64,000 bases of DNA from Abiotrophia defectiva ATCC 49176 (lineage in GTDB: Bacteria > Bacillota > Bacilli > Lactobacillales > Aerococcaceae). The notes under the pieces are model-generated. The model saw only the letters and a program-made list of their open reading frames with translations. It made no database searches and was not told the DNA's origin. Positions within the stretch are counted from its first letter, which is position 1. Every line of letters starts with the position of its first letter. A program made the position numbers and the translations under genes. Positions 24,127-33,167 of the stretch are shown here, in pieces. The stretch covers positions 650,711 through 714,710 of the forward strand of contig NZ_KI535340.1 of the NCBI RefSeq assembly GCF_000160075.2, in the 5' to 3' direction.

Positions 24127-25503
24127 CTAGTTTTCTTCGTTTTCTTCGTCACCAAATTCTTCTTCTTCGAAGTCTTGGTAATCAAAATCAGTGGCCATGG
24201 TGCGCTCAGCATCTAGTGTTAGCAGTACCCAACGAATACGGCCATTTTCAATTTGTGTGGTAGTCAAGACATAGTCGTTAACCCGTACCGACAAGCGTTC
24301 ATCATCATCTGGCACATAGCCGATAATTTGAATCATGAGGCCGGCAATGGTCTCCACGTCCTCAGATCGGACTGACTCATTGAAAGTCGCATTAAACTTA
24401 TCTAGGGTCATACCGCCGTCAATTTCCCAGTGGGTTTCATCAATCGCTTGAAGTGACTCACTATTGATATCGGACTCGTCTTCGATTTCCCCGACAATTT
24501 CTTCAATTAAGTCTTCTAGGGTGACAATCCCTTCGACACCGCCGTATTCATCCTTGAGGATAGCCAAATGGGTTTGTTCGCGACGGAATTCGAGGAGTAA
24601 ATCATCCGTATAGATAGTATCCGGCACAAACATTGGTTCATTGGCAATCTCACGTAAATCTAAGTTATCAAAGCCATGCTCACGTGAGGCACGTAAGAGG
24701 TTCTTGACGTGAATCACACCAATCACATTGTCCTTATCCCCTTCATAGAGTGGAATACGAGAGAAAGGACTATCTAATAAGGCATTAATATTTTCTTCCA
24801 GTGGATCTTCAATATCAATCATCTGGGTGTCTGTCCGAGGCACCATAACCTCACGAGCTAGCTTACTATCAAGTGATAGCACGCCCTGCATCATAGCAAA
24901 CTCATCCGTGTCAATGGCACCGTCATTGCGGCTGTTAGCCAAGAGGGCCTTCATCTCACTACGGGTGAACTTCTCTTCTTCTTTGGTAAAATCAATTGGC
25001 GTCAACCGCTTCAAAAGCCCTGTTGAAGCCGTCAGCAAGCCCACAAAAGGCTTGGCTAGCCACTGGGTAACAGAGATAAAGCCCGCCGTTCCTAAGGCAA
25101 TCTCTTCAGGCATCTGAAGGGCGACTTGCTTAGGATAAAGTTCCCCTAAAACCAGGGTTAAATAAGATAAAACAAAGGTGACAATCAAAATCGCGACTGC
25201 TTTTCCGCCCGGCAAACTTGGTAGCCAAGTCATAATTCGATCTGCAAAGGTAGTTGCAGCCGACGCACTAGAGAAGAAGCCTGCTAAGGTGATGGCTACT
25301 TGAATAGTGGCCAAAAAGTCGTCCGAATTATCCAACAATTTCATCACGCGTTGGGCTTTAACATTACCTGATTCAGCCAATTGCGTCATCTTTTGTTGGT
25401 TGAGCGACACGAAGGCAATCTCTGATGCCGAGAAAATCGCATTAATAAAGGTTAGTACTAAGATTAATAAGATTTGTGTACTTAAATTCCCCGAGGGGTC
25501 CAT
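24127..25503 (-). CDS. CNNM/CorC-type transporter with DUF21, CBS and CorC_HlyC domains
   Basis: The 458-residue protein has the order DUF21 membrane domain (about 1-190), a CBS pair (about 205-330) and a CorC_HlyC domain (about 350-425), with an acidic tail. Labelled hemolysin in many genomes, the family is now linked to magnesium efflux or homeostasis. Landmarks are VMVPRTDTQMIDIEDP and LKDEYGGVEGIVTLEDLIEE. The ATG at 25503 has AAAGGAG 8 bases upstream; the longer frame to 25590 lacks a site. It is divergent from the CBS-domain gene. Confidence 0.9.
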   Translation of the reverse strand: MDPSGNLSTQILLILVLTFINAIFSASEIAFVSLNQQKMTQLAESGNVKAQRVMKLLDNSDDFLATIQVAITLAGFFSSASAATTFADRIMTWLPSLPGGKAVAILIVTFVLSYLTLVLGELYPKQVALQMPEEIALGTAGFISVTQWLAKPFVGLLTASTGLLKRLTPIDFTKEEEKFTRSEMKALLANSRNDGAIDTDEFAMMQGVLSLDSKLAREVMVPRTDTQMIDIEDPLEENINALLDSPFSRIPLYEGDKDNVIGVIHVKNLLRASREHGFDNLDLREIANEPMFVPDTIYTDDLLLEFRREQTHLAILKDEYGGVEGIVTLEDLIEEIVGEIEDESDINSESLQAIDETHWEIDGGMTLDKFNATFNESVRSEDVETIAGLMIQIIGYVPDDDERLSVRVNDYVLTTTQIENGRIRWVLLTLDAERTMATDFDYQDFEEEEFGDEENEEN

Positions 25504-25730
25504 TGTCGTCAATCTCCTTTTGCTTTTACAATATAATGTTAACTTTAATAATAGGTAAAAATGCTGCAAATTGCAAGAGCTAGAGGTCAATAATACGTTT
25601 TCTTTTAGATATTTTTAATATTCTATGAGATATCCATGAGAAAATATTGTGTTTTGCCCTTATTTTTGATACACTATACGAGATTGGGCCCTATGATAGG
25701 GCTAGAAGTTCCCCAGAAAGGAGTGCCGCC

Positions 25731-26366
25731 ATGATTGAACAACTGGTCGTCCCTAAACAACAGATTAGCTATCTAACCGAAGCCGATAACTGCGCTAGCG
25801 CCTTGGATTTATTAGAAGACCAAGGGCTACGCTGTGTACCCGTCTTAGATGCCACCCAAACCCTCTACCGCGGTAATCTCTATCGCTATCATATCTATCA
25901 ATACGCCTACCATCACCCTGATGAGGATTTGAGTCGCTTACCTGTCACCCACTTCCTAAAAAATACCACCCGCGTAGTACACGAGCAAGACTCCTTCTAC
26001 CATCTGGTCTTTACCCTCAACGACTTACCTTACGTAGCCGTCTTAGACCGTGAAAATCGCTTCAGCGGCATTATCCGCCACAATACCATGCTGCAATGGC
26101 TAGCTCAAGCCTGGGCCATGCCGAATGCTGGTTTTGCCCTATCAGTCGAGACCCTAGGGAGCCGTGGCGAGCTGGCTCAAGTCAGCAAGTTAATCAATCG
26201 CTTTAGCGATATTGTCTCTGCTACCACCCTAGAGAAGACCGATATGGATACCAAGGGCCAAATCCTCTATGCGCTTCCAAACAGTTTGGACCCTGTTGAG
26301 TATAATCAATTAGTCAAACAACTAGAACGACGTGGCTATCGTATTCGAAGCTATCGTCTACATTAA
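25731..26366 (+). CDS. cbpB: CBS-pair protein, likely c-di-AMP receptor CbpB
   Basis: The 211-residue protein has two CBS motifs (about 10-65 and 75-135) and a C-terminal segment of about 75 residues rich in short helices. Length and layout resemble lactic-acid-bacterial CbpB; the Bacillus DarB and Listeria CbpB homologues are shorter (about 150). Those homologues bind c-di-AMP and, when empty, stimulate the RelA-type alarmone synthetase. AAAGGAG precedes the ATG at 25731; the longer frame to 25647 starts in the promoter. It lies next to the relQ operon and in the same window as cdaA, which supports but does not prove the role. Confidence 0.65.
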   Translation: MIEQLVVPKQQISYLTEADNCASALDLLEDQGLRCVPVLDATQTLYRGNLYRYHIYQYAYHHPDEDLSRLPVTHFLKNTTRVVHEQDSFYHLVFTLNDLPYVAVLDRENRFSGIIRHNTMLQWLAQAWAMPNAGFALSVETLGSRGELAQVSKLINRFSDIVSATTLEKTDMDTKGQILYALPNSLDPVEYNQLVKQLERRGYRIRSYRLH

Positions 26367-26371
26367 GCCAG

Positions 26372-26396
26372 GCTTGGAGCTAACTCCAAGCTTTTT
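26372..26396 (+). terminator. Terminator of the CBS-domain gene
   Basis: GCTTGGAG pairs with CTCCAAGC and is followed by T5, 5 bp past the stop. Confidence 0.85.
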
Positions 26397-26404
26397 CTAT
26401 AAGA

Positions 26405-26440
26405 AAAGAGCTCGATATTTGGCTATCGAGCTCTTTTTTT
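26405..26440. terminator. Bidirectional terminator of the relQ operon
   Basis: A 13-bp perfect stem (AAAGAGCTCGATA and complement) is flanked by A-run and T7. It overlaps the stop of the pseudouridine synthase gene. Confidence 0.88.
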
Positions 26441-27341
26441 ATAGGTGATGTTGTCTTTTAGCTAGCCAAGCAGCCATATCCTCAGGCAGAGGAGCCGATA
26501 GCACCAAACGCTGCCCTGTAAAGGGTTGGGTGAGACGGAGTTCACCGCAGTGCAGGGCCTGGCGCCTAATCGCTTCTAAATGCGGGCCACCATATAGGTC
26601 ATCTCCTACTAGGACCCCACCTGCATCCTGCATATGGACCCGAATCTGGTGAGTACGTCCGGTATGAAGGCGCAGCTTGAGTAGACTGCTGTCAGCAAAG
26701 CGATGCTTTAGCCAATATTCAGTGACTGCCCGCTGGCCACTTTCATGGACCCGTCGCGTGATAATCGAATCTTCTGTGCGCGCAATGGGCCGATCGATGA
26801 CGCCATGATCCGGCCAGTCTGCTTTTGTCGAAATGGCCAAATAATATTTCTCTACTTGCCCCCCTTGGACCTGCTTATCCAACATGGCGTGAGCTAAACG
26901 GTGCTTAGCTATCAACATGAGGCCAGTGGTCTGGCGGTCCAAACGGGTGACAATATGAATGACCTGATCCGCGTAGTCTTGGCGCTGATAGTAGCCCTTA
27001 ACCCGATTGGCCATGGCGGAATCTGGAATCCGTTTGGAAGGGATGGAGACTACGTCAGTCGGTTTATTGACAATCAGTAGGTCCCGATCTTCGTAAATAA
27101 CCTGAATGGGGACATGTGAAGGTGGCACCGTCTCGTGGCTTCCTTCATCAGCTGCCACCAAGGTCAAGATATCGCCTGCCTCTAATTTGGCCAGGACATT
27201 GACTTCTTGCCCATTCAATAAAATGTTGCCACCTTCGAATTTAACATGTGATACGAACTTGCGAGGGATGCCCAGATGCTTGAGATAGTCCTTGATTCGA
27301 ACCGGATGCTCTCCCTCATAGTGCCATTGAAACTGGACCAC
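26439..27341 (-). CDS. RluD-type 23S rRNA pseudouridine synthase
   Basis: The 300-residue protein has an N-terminal S4-like segment (about 13-75) and an RluA-family catalytic domain with HIVTRLDRQTTGLMLIAKH (about 128-146), whose Asp attacks uridine, plus LHTGRTHQIRVHM near 225. It matches Bacillus YjbO in the relQ-nadK-yjbO order. The start is a GTG at 27341, 2 bases after the stop of the lipoprotein gene and without a strong ribosome binding site, so translation is probably coupled. Confidence 0.9.
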   Translation of the reverse strand: MVQFQWHYEGEHPVRIKDYLKHLGIPRKFVSHVKFEGGNILLNGQEVNVLAKLEAGDILTLVAADEGSHETVPPSHVPIQVIYEDRDLLIVNKPTDVVSIPSKRIPDSAMANRVKGYYQRQDYADQVIHIVTRLDRQTTGLMLIAKHRLAHAMLDKQVQGGQVEKYYLAISTKADWPDHGVIDRPIARTEDSIITRRVHESGQRAVTEYWLKHRFADSSLLKLRLHTGRTHQIRVHMQDAGGVLVGDDLYGGPHLEAIRRQALHCGELRLTQPFTGQRLVLSAPLPEDMAAWLAKRQHHL

Positions 27342-27343
27342 GT

Positions 27344-27949
27344 TTACTTCGCTGCCTCGTTAATAAAAGCTTCGAGATCTGCCATTTTACTTGAGTGGTT
27401 GACATTGGTGCCGGGTTTTCCTGATTTGACGATAAAGGCATTAGGTACCTTATTAACCCCATAGACTTGCATAGCAGATTGGAAGTTGCTGTCATTGGCG
27501 TGTTTACGGGTATTGTAATAGTAGACAGTGACGCCCTTTTCCTTAGCTAATTGGTTGATCTTAGGAGAGAAGGCGTGGCAGTATGGACACTCGTCAAAAC
27601 CTAGATAGACAATTTTAGGCCCATCGGTCGTTGATAGGATGAGGTCATTATACTCTTGTTCAGTGACAATTTCTTTGATGTTAGAGTATTCACCTGGCTT
27701 GAGGCCCTCACTGGTGTCAAGTGTAATCAGGTCTAAGCTAGAATAGAAACTGGCTTTTTCAGACTCAGACATGCCCGCAATATTGGTGTTGTCTGGAATT
27801 TCGACTTTCTTATCGACTTCGGTGACGGTCGCATTAGTCGTATTGTTGCTGGAGTTGTTGCCACCTTGCCCTAAGTTGCAGGCTGCCAAGCTTAAGCTAG
27901 CTAAGCCTAAGAGCCCGAGTTTGATTAAGTGTTGTTTATTAAAACGCAT
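27344..27949 (-). CDS. Thioredoxin-fold lipoprotein
   Basis: The 201-residue protein has a lipoprotein signal (lipobox LAAC, Cys near residue 24), an Asn/Thr-rich linker and a thioredoxin-like domain (about 75-200) with GFDECPYCHAFSPK carrying CPYC. It should sit outside the membrane and handle disulfides; the bacteriocin-accessory (Bta-like) group of thioredoxin proteins has this look. The start ATG follows GAGGG. It is inserted between nadK (15 bp) and the pseudouridine synthase (2 bp), an unusual place for an envelope protein. Confidence 0.85.
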   Translation of the reverse strand: MRFNKQHLIKLGLLGLASLSLAACNLGQGGNNSSNNTTNATVTEVDKKVEIPDNTNIAGMSESEKASFYSSLDLITLDTSEGLKPGEYSNIKEIVTEQEYNDLILSTTDGPKIVYLGFDECPYCHAFSPKINQLAKEKGVTVYYYNTRKHANDSNFQSAMQVYGVNKVPNAFIVKSGKPGTNVNHSSKMADLEAFINEAAK

Positions 27950-27964
27950 ATTTTTCCCTCTTTT

Positions 27965-28816
27965 TTATTTTACTGACTTGTTAATGTTTGATTTTGGATT
28001 CCGTTCCTGCTTGTGGCCGATAAAGGAATTCTCTACGCGGTCCCAGAAATGGGTGTGGCGGAAGCTGGCAAACTTAATCCGTGTATCAGCCAACTGGAAT
28101 TTGACTGACTGGATCCCCTTAGTCTCGCAAGCAAGATGGTCGATCATGAGCATGGTCTGAGCTTCTTCTTGGATAACCAAGGTTAGGTATTCATCACGTG
28201 GAATAATCATAGGCGCACCCAGGGTTCGATAGACCCGGTTGTTAAGGGCGGCCATCTCCGTTAATTGTAAGGCATCCACACGAGGATGCATGACGGCTCC
28301 ACCCAGTGACTTGTTAAGACCAGTGGATCCAGTTGGCGTCGCGATACAGAGGCCGTCGCCACGGAAGGTGGCAAAGAACTTGTCGTTAATTTGAATCTCG
28401 GCTACCATGGTGCCAGCCATCGTCCTTAGGGAACATTCATTGAGGGCCAGCCACTCATGAATTTTGCCATCTTTGCAAGCGGCCTGTACCTTAAGTAAGG
28501 GATAGCTGACATGGCCCTGTCCGCCAGAACGAACCAAACTATCCACTAGCTCATCTAATTCATGGGGTAGCCAATCGGCATAGAAGCCCAGATGGCCGGT
28601 GTGAATCCCGATAAAGATGAAACAATCCAACCAGTCCTGATATTCATGGAAGGCTGCTAGAAGCGTGCCATCACCGCCAATGGTAATGAGGTAATCAGGC
28701 ACCTGGCCAGGTTCCACCAAGCGGAAGCCCGCAAACTCCAATTTAGCCTTGAGACTGGCCTCAATTTCTAAGGATTGGGGCTGTTGATTGGTATAAATCA
28801 TGATTGCTTGTTTCAT
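27965..28816 (-). CDS. nadK: NAD kinase
   Basis: The 283-residue enzyme phosphorylates NAD to NADP. It shows the GGDGT motif in LITIGGDGTLLAAF (near 46-57), TPTGSTGLNKSLGGAVMHP (near 160-178) and NECSLR. The length fits Gram-positive PpnK, with a slightly longer basic tail. It lies 17 bp below relQ in the known relQ-nadK arrangement. Confidence 0.95.
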   Translation of the reverse strand: MKQAIMIYTNQQPQSLEIEASLKAKLEFAGFRLVEPGQVPDYLITIGGDGTLLAAFHEYQDWLDCFIFIGIHTGHLGFYADWLPHELDELVDSLVRSGGQGHVSYPLLKVQAACKDGKIHEWLALNECSLRTMAGTMVAEIQINDKFFATFRGDGLCIATPTGSTGLNKSLGGAVMHPRVDALQLTEMAALNNRVYRTLGAPMIIPRDEYLTLVIQEEAQTMLMIDHLACETKGIQSVKFQLADTRIKFASFRHTHFWDRVENSFIGHKQERNPKSNINKSVK

Positions 28817-28833
28817 CCGTCAACCGTCCTTCC

Positions 28834-29466
28834 TTAGCGTTTGTCGAAGAGCAAGAGCGCTTCACGAATCTCATCGCGAATCTCCGACATCTCTTCGTCC
28901 AGGCGAAAGGCTGCCTCGGAGGCGCGCTCTAGCCGTTCTAAGATTTCTTGTGGGTATTCGCCTTGGTATTTGTAGTTGAGCGAGTGCTCAATGGTTGCCC
29001 AGAAGTTCATGGCCAAGGTCCGAATCTGAACCTCAACAATGAGTTGCTTGACTTCGCCGGAAGCCAGCTGGACAGGATACTCCAAAACCATATGATAGGA
29101 GCGATAACCGCTCGGCTTACGATTTTGAATATAATCGCGAATTAAGAGTACTTTGAAGTCCTGACGATTCTTCAAAATATTGGCCACTTCATAGATATCT
29201 TCTACGAACTGACACATGATCCGAACACCGGCAATATCCTGTACCCCTACTAGAAAATCTTCTGGCGCAATCTTGCGTACTTCCATTTTCTCTAAGATAC
29301 TCTCCCGCGTCTTAACCCGCCCCGTCACAAACTCGATAGGCGCCCGACGATGCTCGATACGAAACTCCTTGCGCAGGTTTTTAAGTTTGAGCTTAAGCTC
29401 ATCCACTGCCTGCTCATAGGGTGCCAAAAATAATTGCCAATCATCGATAAAATCATCCGCGATCAT
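28834..29466 (-). CDS. relQ: Small alarmone synthetase RelQ
   Basis: The 210-residue protein is a stand-alone (p)ppGpp synthetase without a hydrolase domain. Motifs are RVKTRESILEKME near 50, DIAGVRIMCQFVEDIYEV near 77, RKPSGYRSYHMVLEYP near 118 (substrate-binding Tyr) and EVQIRTLAMNFWATIEHSLN near 145. The ATG at 29466 has GGAGGT 8 bases upstream; a GTG three codons earlier overlaps that site. It heads the relQ-nadK-lipoprotein-rluD operon. Confidence 0.95.
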   Translation of the reverse strand: MIADDFIDDWQLFLAPYEQAVDELKLKLKNLRKEFRIEHRRAPIEFVTGRVKTRESILEKMEVRKIAPEDFLVGVQDIAGVRIMCQFVEDIYEVANILKNRQDFKVLLIRDYIQNRKPSGYRSYHMVLEYPVQLASGEVKQLIVEVQIRTLAMNFWATIEHSLNYKYQGEYPQEILERLERASEAAFRLDEEMSEIRDEIREALLLFDKR

Positions 29467-29563
29467 GCAACCCACCTCCTGATACTCACACCCTTCATTT
29501 TATCATATCTGAAGCCCCTTCGGCTACTAGAAACCTAAGCTAATATGCGACTAGATGCCATAG

Positions 29564-29595
29564 AAAAAGGAGCTAGCTCTCTCAAGCTAACTCCT
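29564..29595 (-). terminator. Terminator below rlmA
   Basis: GGAGTTAGCT pairs with AGCTAGCTCC (one wobble) with T5 on the minus strand. Confidence 0.75.
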
Positions 29596-29606
29596 TAAGT
29601 AAATCC

Positions 29607-30500
29607 TTATTCCTTCCAGCCTACTAAGACCGTCAGATCGAGTAAAAATTCATCCGGCAGAGACTCTACTAGTTGGCTGGCCTGACTTGCATCTAGGTGC
29701 CAAGTCAAAGGTGTCATCGCCACTAAGTCAGCCTTGGCTTGGTCTGTGAGCAGGCGCTTTGCCTGCACTGGATAGGCTTGATGGTGTCGGTAGTGGCTTT
29801 CAAAGACTTGTCGGGTTGCCTGGTTGTCGTAAGTTTGTTTAACCGCCTCTTGCCCTAAGGCCCGGCGGATTTCTGCCAAATATCCGCCATTTGGAATAAC
29901 CTTGAAGACTTGCCCACCCGGCGCCAGGACGCGGTCAAATTCCTGATAGTTGGAGGGCGATAAGATGGACAATAGACCATCGATGGTCTGGTCGCCAATA
30001 GGTAGCTGGGCCAAGTCCCCTACTAAATTGAGTTGTTGCCCATTAAAATCGGTAGCAAGGGCAATACCTGCCCGCGCCAAATCCACACCAAGTCCAATCC
30101 GGTGGTTCGGATCTTGAGCCAAGAGCCAGGCCAAGTGACTCCCTTCGCCCGAGCCTGCATCTAGAATGCGATAAGGCGAGTCTGATTGTCCTAGGCTGGC
30201 TTGATGGTCGCTTACTAATTGGTTTAGCAGGTCCTGCAAGGGAGCGTAATAAGCAGATTCTTGTATAAACCGCCGTCTTGCCTGAAAAAGTTGCCGGTCA
30301 TAATGGTCATCAACTGACTTATTGCTCAAAAAATAGGTGCCTTGTTTATGGCTATCTACTCGGTGTCCCTGAGGACAAACCAAACTATAGCCCTCCAGGC
30401 TCAAGGCTTGATGGCAATGATGGCATTGTAGGCTCAGATGCCCCAAATGCGCTTGGAGCCAGTCCTGGGTCCGGTCTTTCTTGCTTTTTAATTCCGTCAT
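29607..30500 (-). CDS. rlmA: 23S rRNA (guanine-N1)-methyltransferase RlmA-like
   Basis: The 297-residue protein has an N-terminal zinc knuckle (QCHHCHQALSLEGYSLVC-PQGH, about 23-48) and a class I SAM methyltransferase domain with YRILDAGSGEGSHLAWLL (about 118-135) and DGLLSILSPSNYQEFDRVL (about 180). This layout is RlmA(I)/RlmA(II), which methylates G745 or G748. The ATG at 30500 is chosen with GAGGAAGGGG upstream; a GTG six codons earlier lies within that site. It is monocistronic. Confidence 0.85.
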   Translation of the reverse strand: MTELKSKKDRTQDWLQAHLGHLSLQCHHCHQALSLEGYSLVCPQGHRVDSHKQGTYFLSNKSVDDHYDRQLFQARRRFIQESAYYAPLQDLLNQLVSDHQASLGQSDSPYRILDAGSGEGSHLAWLLAQDPNHRIGLGVDLARAGIALATDFNGQQLNLVGDLAQLPIGDQTIDGLLSILSPSNYQEFDRVLAPGGQVFKVIPNGGYLAEIRRALGQEAVKQTYDNQATRQVFESHYRHHQAYPVQAKRLLTDQAKADLVAMTPLTWHLDASQASQLVESLPDEFLLDLTVLVGWKE

Positions 30501-30591
30501 AATAGGCCCCTTCCTCACTTCTCTATCGCATGATCGTCATTGGACATTATAGCCCTTATCCGCTAAATTTTCAATCGAGCTAGTCAATAAC

Positions 30592-30622
30592 AAGAAAGGT
30601 TGGCACCCCAAGGTCCCAACCT
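30592..30622 (-). terminator. Terminator of the cdaA-cdaR-glmM operon
   Basis: AGGTTGG pairs with CCAACCT over a 12-nt loop, followed by TTTCTTG on the minus strand. Confidence 0.65.
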
Positions 30623-30632
30623 AATGCTTGAC

Positions 30633-31988
30633 TTATTCGATTCCGCGTTCAGCGCGAATGACATCGGCAATGGTATCCACATATCGGGACACCTTCTCGT
30701 CGGTTGAGGCTTCAGCCATAACCCGTAAGAGTGGCTCCGTCCCACTTGGCCGAACCAAGATACGTCCGTCGCCATTCATTTCAGCTTCAACGGCTTCAAT
30801 CACTGCCTTAACAGCTGGTTCATCCATAACCGTATGCTTGTCGCGTACGCGAATGTTCACTAGTTTTTGCGGGAAGATGGTCACTTGAGCTGCTAATTCA
30901 GATAAAGGCTTACCTGTTTCCTTCATTACAGCCAAGAGTTGCACGGCACTTAAGAGGCCATCCCCAGTTGTATTCAAGTTAAGGAAGACGATGTGGCCAG
31001 ATTGTTCGCCCCCAAGGACATAACCACCTTCACGCATGGCTTCTACTACGTAACGGTCACCCACTTGGGCTTTAAGTGCGACCATGCCATGCTCTTCAAT
31101 GGCCTTGTGGAAGCCAATGTTGGACATAACCGTCGATACGATGGTGTCTTTTTCTAGGCGGCCTTTAGATTTAAGGTGTTGGCCACAGATGAACATAATC
31201 TTGTCCCCGTCAACCAATTCACCATTCTCATCTACTGCAATCAGACGATCGCCATCCCCATCGAAGGCCAAACCAACCATGGCGCCTTTTTCTTTGACGA
31301 AGGCTTGCAGGCCTTCTGGATGAGTAGACCCTACGCCATCGTTAATGTTAATGCCGTTAGGACGGTCACCCATGGTGTAGAAGTCAGTTTCCAAATCAGC
31401 GAAGAGTTGGTTAACCAGAGGTGCTGTAGCCCCGTTGGCTGCGTCGATACAGACACGAATGCCTTCCAAATCGCCAGAAATAGTCGATTGCAAGAATTGC
31501 AAGTACTTGATGGCCCCTTCTGGGAACTCATCGATAGTCCCAAGACCATCGGTACTTGGTCGCGGCAAGGTATCTTCTGGTGCATCAATTAAGGCTTCGA
31601 TTTCTTCTTCCTGTTGATCAGAAAGTTTGAAACCGTCAGAACCGAAGAATTTAATCCCATTATCCAAAGCTGGGTTGTGGGAAGCAGAAATCATAACCCC
31701 TGCTGCCGCATTCTGCGTACGGGTCAGGTAGGCTACTGCTGGCGTCGAGATGACGCCTAATTGCATAACCTCAATCCCTACTGATAAAAGGCCGGCTACT
31801 AAAGCTTGCTCTAGTAATTGGCCAGAAATCCGGGTGTCGCGTGCCACCAAGACGCGTGGATGCGCCTGTTCTGGTGCATGTTGCATTAAAACGTAACCCC
31901 CGCACCGGCCTAGTTTAAAGGCTAACTCCGGTGTTAATTCCGTATTAGCGACGCCGCGAACGCCGTCAGTTCCAAAGTATTTTCCCAT
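30633..31988 (-). CDS. glmM: Phosphoglucosamine mutase GlmM
   Basis: The 451-residue enzyme converts glucosamine-6-P to glucosamine-1-P for UDP-GlcNAc. The phosphoserine loop is [20 protein letters not shown] (Ser near 102), the metal loop [14 protein letters not shown] (near 240) and the phosphate-binding loop [14 protein letters not shown] (near 413). AAGGAG lies before the ATG. It is third in the cdaA-cdaR-glmM operon; in Bacillus and Lactococcus GlmM binds CdaA and inhibits c-di-AMP synthesis. Confidence 0.97.
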   Translation of the reverse strand: MGKYFGTDGVRGVANTELTPELAFKLGRCGGYVLMQHAPEQAHPRVLVARDTRISGQLLEQALVAGLLSVGIEVMQLGVISTPAVAYLTRTQNAAAGVMISASHNPALDNGIKFFGSDGFKLSDQQEEEIEALIDAPEDTLPRPSTDGLGTIDEFPEGAIKYLQFLQSTISGDLEGIRVCIDAANGATAPLVNQLFADLETDFYTMGDRPNGININDGVGSTHPEGLQAFVKEKGAMVGLAFDGDGDRLIAVDENGELVDGDKIMFICGQHLKSKGRLEKDTIVSTVMSNIGFHKAIEEHGMVALKAQVGDRYVVEAMREGGYVLGGEQSGHIVFLNLNTTGDGLLSAVQLLAVMKETGKPLSELAAQVTIFPQKLVNIRVRDKHTVMDEPAVKAVIEAVEAEMNGDGRILVRPSGTEPLLRVMAEASTDEKVSRYVDTIADVIRAERGIE

Positions 31989-32036
31989 TATGTTTATGTT
32001 CTCCTTCTTATCAACTAATCTAAGGATGTCTTAAAC

Positions 32037-33167
32037 TTATTCGACATCTTGGCCGCCAGGATTGGCGTTATTGTCTTCTGTCACACCTGGATTGGCGTTG
32101 CCACCATTTTGATTGGGGGTTGTTGGGGCCTCTTCCACCGCGCTGCTGGAACTAGCGGCAGGTGTGCTACTGGTAGTATCACTGGTATCCGTTGTGATTG
32201 GGGTGACCGTCACAGCAACTGAAACGGGACCTGAGAGATTGGCGGTGACACCCTCTGGCAGTTCTAACTGACCCTTGAGGGTAGCACTAGAGGTCAGGTT
32301 GCTGACGTCTACATTGACCTTAATATTGCGGATGTTTTCTAGAACCGATGCCGATCCTTGAAGGGCAATCTGACTGGCATCTACCAATTGATATTGGTAA
32401 CGATAGCTATTGGATTCGCCTTGCGCGGCCACTACTAAGTTGACCGTCTTACGCTGTTGGGCGTTAAGCTCCACATGAGCTTCTACTTCACTGACATTGG
32501 CATTAACATCCAAGAGCTTGTTGTCAGCATCTACTACCTGGAGTTTGAACTTACCGCTAAAGGACCGGTTGTGAGCCGTCGCATTGCTGATGCGGATGTA
32601 GGCGCGTTTCACCTTATTGATATTTTCCTCGTTGCCCGTTAACTCAACTTGACTTGGGTTGAGCGTCACATTTCCAACTTCCATACCAGAGGCAATGGTA
32701 CCTTCTTCGATTTCATATTCTACTGGTACAGTTACGGTCTTACGTCTTGCGACCTGAACGACTACCCGCGATGGGTTAATCTGATATTTAACACTGTCTG
32801 GCAAGCCAGGTATTTCTAATTTGAGGGTTTGTTGCCCTGTCTCAATACCGGTTAAATCTTCGGTTTGGACAACCAAATTGCCACTGGCTAACGAAGAGAC
32901 GATATTCTTAGGACCCGTTAGGGTAACGGTCACGGTTTCTTGCAGTTGGCTGACGAAAATGTCGTCGTCGTGCTTACCTAATTTAACTGGCACATTGGAG
33001 ATGGTTTCGGTTGTATCCACACTGACTACTTGCTGCAAATTAGATAGGCTAGTCACTGAGGGGCTACTTGCCTGGACCATGCCATAGAGGAAAACCGCAA
33101 AGACTAGAGAAGCAATCCGCAAGAACCATTTATTGTCGTACCAACGACTATTCCAAAGCTTCTTCAT
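32037..33167 (-). CDS. cdaR: CdaR, YbbR-domain regulator of diadenylate cyclase
   Basis: The 376-residue protein has one N-terminal membrane helix (about 12-34), four YbbR repeats (about 50-320) and a Ser/Thr/Asn/Pro-rich tail. It is anchored outside the membrane and modulates CdaA. Its ATG overlaps the cdaA stop in ATGA, so translation is coupled. AAAGGTGG lies upstream inside cdaA. The low-complexity tail of about 55 residues is longer than in many homologues. Confidence 0.93.
   Translation of the reverse strand: MKKLWNSRWYDNKWFLRIASLVFAVFLYGMVQASSPSVTSLSNLQQVVSVDTTETISNVPVKLGKHDDDIFVSQLQETVTVTLTGPKNIVSSLASGNLVVQTEDLTGIETGQQTLKLEIPGLPDSVKYQINPSRVVVQVARRKTVTVPVEYEIEEGTIASGMEVGNVTLNPSQVELTGNEENINKVKRAYIRISNATAHNRSFSGKFKLQVVDADNKLLDVNANVSEVEAHVELNAQQRKTVNLVVAAQGESNSYRYQYQLVDASQIALQGSASVLENIRNIKVNVDVSNLTSSATLKGQLELPEGVTANLSGPVSVAVTVTPITTDTSDTTSSTPAASSSSAVEEAPTTPNQNGGNANPGVTEDNNANPGGQDVE

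Noticed and set aside
31176-31592. 138-codon plus-strand frame inside glmM
   Set aside because: It is the shadow of a highly conserved glmM region and has no ribosome binding site.
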